NCBI GenBank assembly: GCA_028565635.1
Contig: JAOXYB010015476.1
Coordinates: forward strand, 1-19,533
Reading direction: 5' to 3'
From: Phoronis ovalis
Lineage: Eukaryota > Phoronida > Phoronidae
Length of the DNA stretch: 19,533 nucleotides
Of the stretch, positions 19,331-19,533 are shown piece after piece. Positions within the stretch are counted from its first letter, which is position 1. Each line of letters starts with the position of its first letter. The notes under the pieces are model-generated. The model searched no databases. It was not told where the DNA came from and saw nothing but the letters and a program-made list of their open reading frames with translations. The translations under genes were made by a program, and so were the position numbers.

Positions 19331-19470
19331 AGGCCGTGGCTAAATGTCCGGTTACCGGACGGCATATCTTGGGGCTAAACGTCCGGACATTGAAAAATCT
19401 CGCGAGAACATCGTTCTGCTGGACGTTCTACTTACTTGTCCTGTCAAATAAAACTTCACTTACGTCCCAG
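19331..19470. mobile_element. CpG-rich palindromic insertion-like element, unclassified
   Basis: About 140 bases with at least ten CpG dinucleotides stand in CpG-poor, AT-rich surroundings. The element contains a 15-base palindrome GTCCGGTTACCGGAC (19346-19360), the palindrome GTCCGGAC (19381-19388) and TCTCGCGAGA (19398-19407). A 14-base word GGCTAAAYGTCCGG is repeated at 19338 and 19373. It may be a young MITE, SINE or satellite unit. Neither end nor a target-site duplication could be fixed, and no protein frame is recognised. Confidence 0.4.
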
Positions 19471-19533
19471 GACTTTAATGGTTAATTGAAAATGTTCAAT
19501 CCTTATACAATAGTCAATAGATTGCCCTTTTTT

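Noticed and set aside
19346-19388. CRISPR-like or prokaryotic operator repeat
   Set aside because: There are only two related words, the window is clearly eukaryotic, and there is no array of spacers or adjacent effector gene.

Overview
This is an AT-rich, intron-dominated stretch of animal (metazoan) genome with one gene segment I can firmly recognise. The window has GT/AG-flanked coding islands, long poly-A/T-rich non-coding DNA, short tandem duplications and no prokaryote-like operons. The composition and the repeats suggest an invertebrate, perhaps a lophotrochozoan such as a bivalve mollusc; this is a guess from texture, not a demonstrated assignment.

Layout: 1-2440 holds no convincing gene. 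From 2461 to 2947 there is a possible promoter and first exon: a POU octamer (ATTTGCAT), a TATAAA about 34 bases after it, a short upstream ORF, an 8-bp inverted repeat ending one base before an ATG in good context, and 58 coding bases that end at a GT in intron phase 1. The certain feature is the 263-base exon at 5189-5451. It encodes the N-terminal acidic region and the first third of the PR domain of a PRDM3/PRDM16 (MECOM/EVI1, fly hamlet) family transcription regulator. It enters in phase 1, compatible with the candidate first exon, and leaves in phase 0. The rest of the PR domain and the zinc fingers were not found, so about 14 kb of the window (5452-19533) is most simply a long intron of this gene.

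The intron and flanks hold several weaker items. There are exon-like open segments of unknown identity (3539-3638, about 14410-14514, 15258-15384, 15847-15996, 18577-18758). There are recognition-site candidates: two RFX X-box-like sites, and one 12-bp match to the core of the site bound by the EVI1 N-terminal zinc fingers, which would allow autoregulation. There are four local tandem duplications, two hairpins and a G15 run. A CpG-rich palindromic element near the right edge (about 19331-19470) is unlike everything around it.

The most interesting reading is that this locus may make several forms of a PRDM3/16 protein: an alternative N-terminus without the usual vertebrate MRSK-type start, and possibly short PR-only products through intron read-through or an alternative last exon, by analogy with human MDS1. 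Only the PR-domain exon is secure; the other isoform elements are inference from splice phase and need transcript data.
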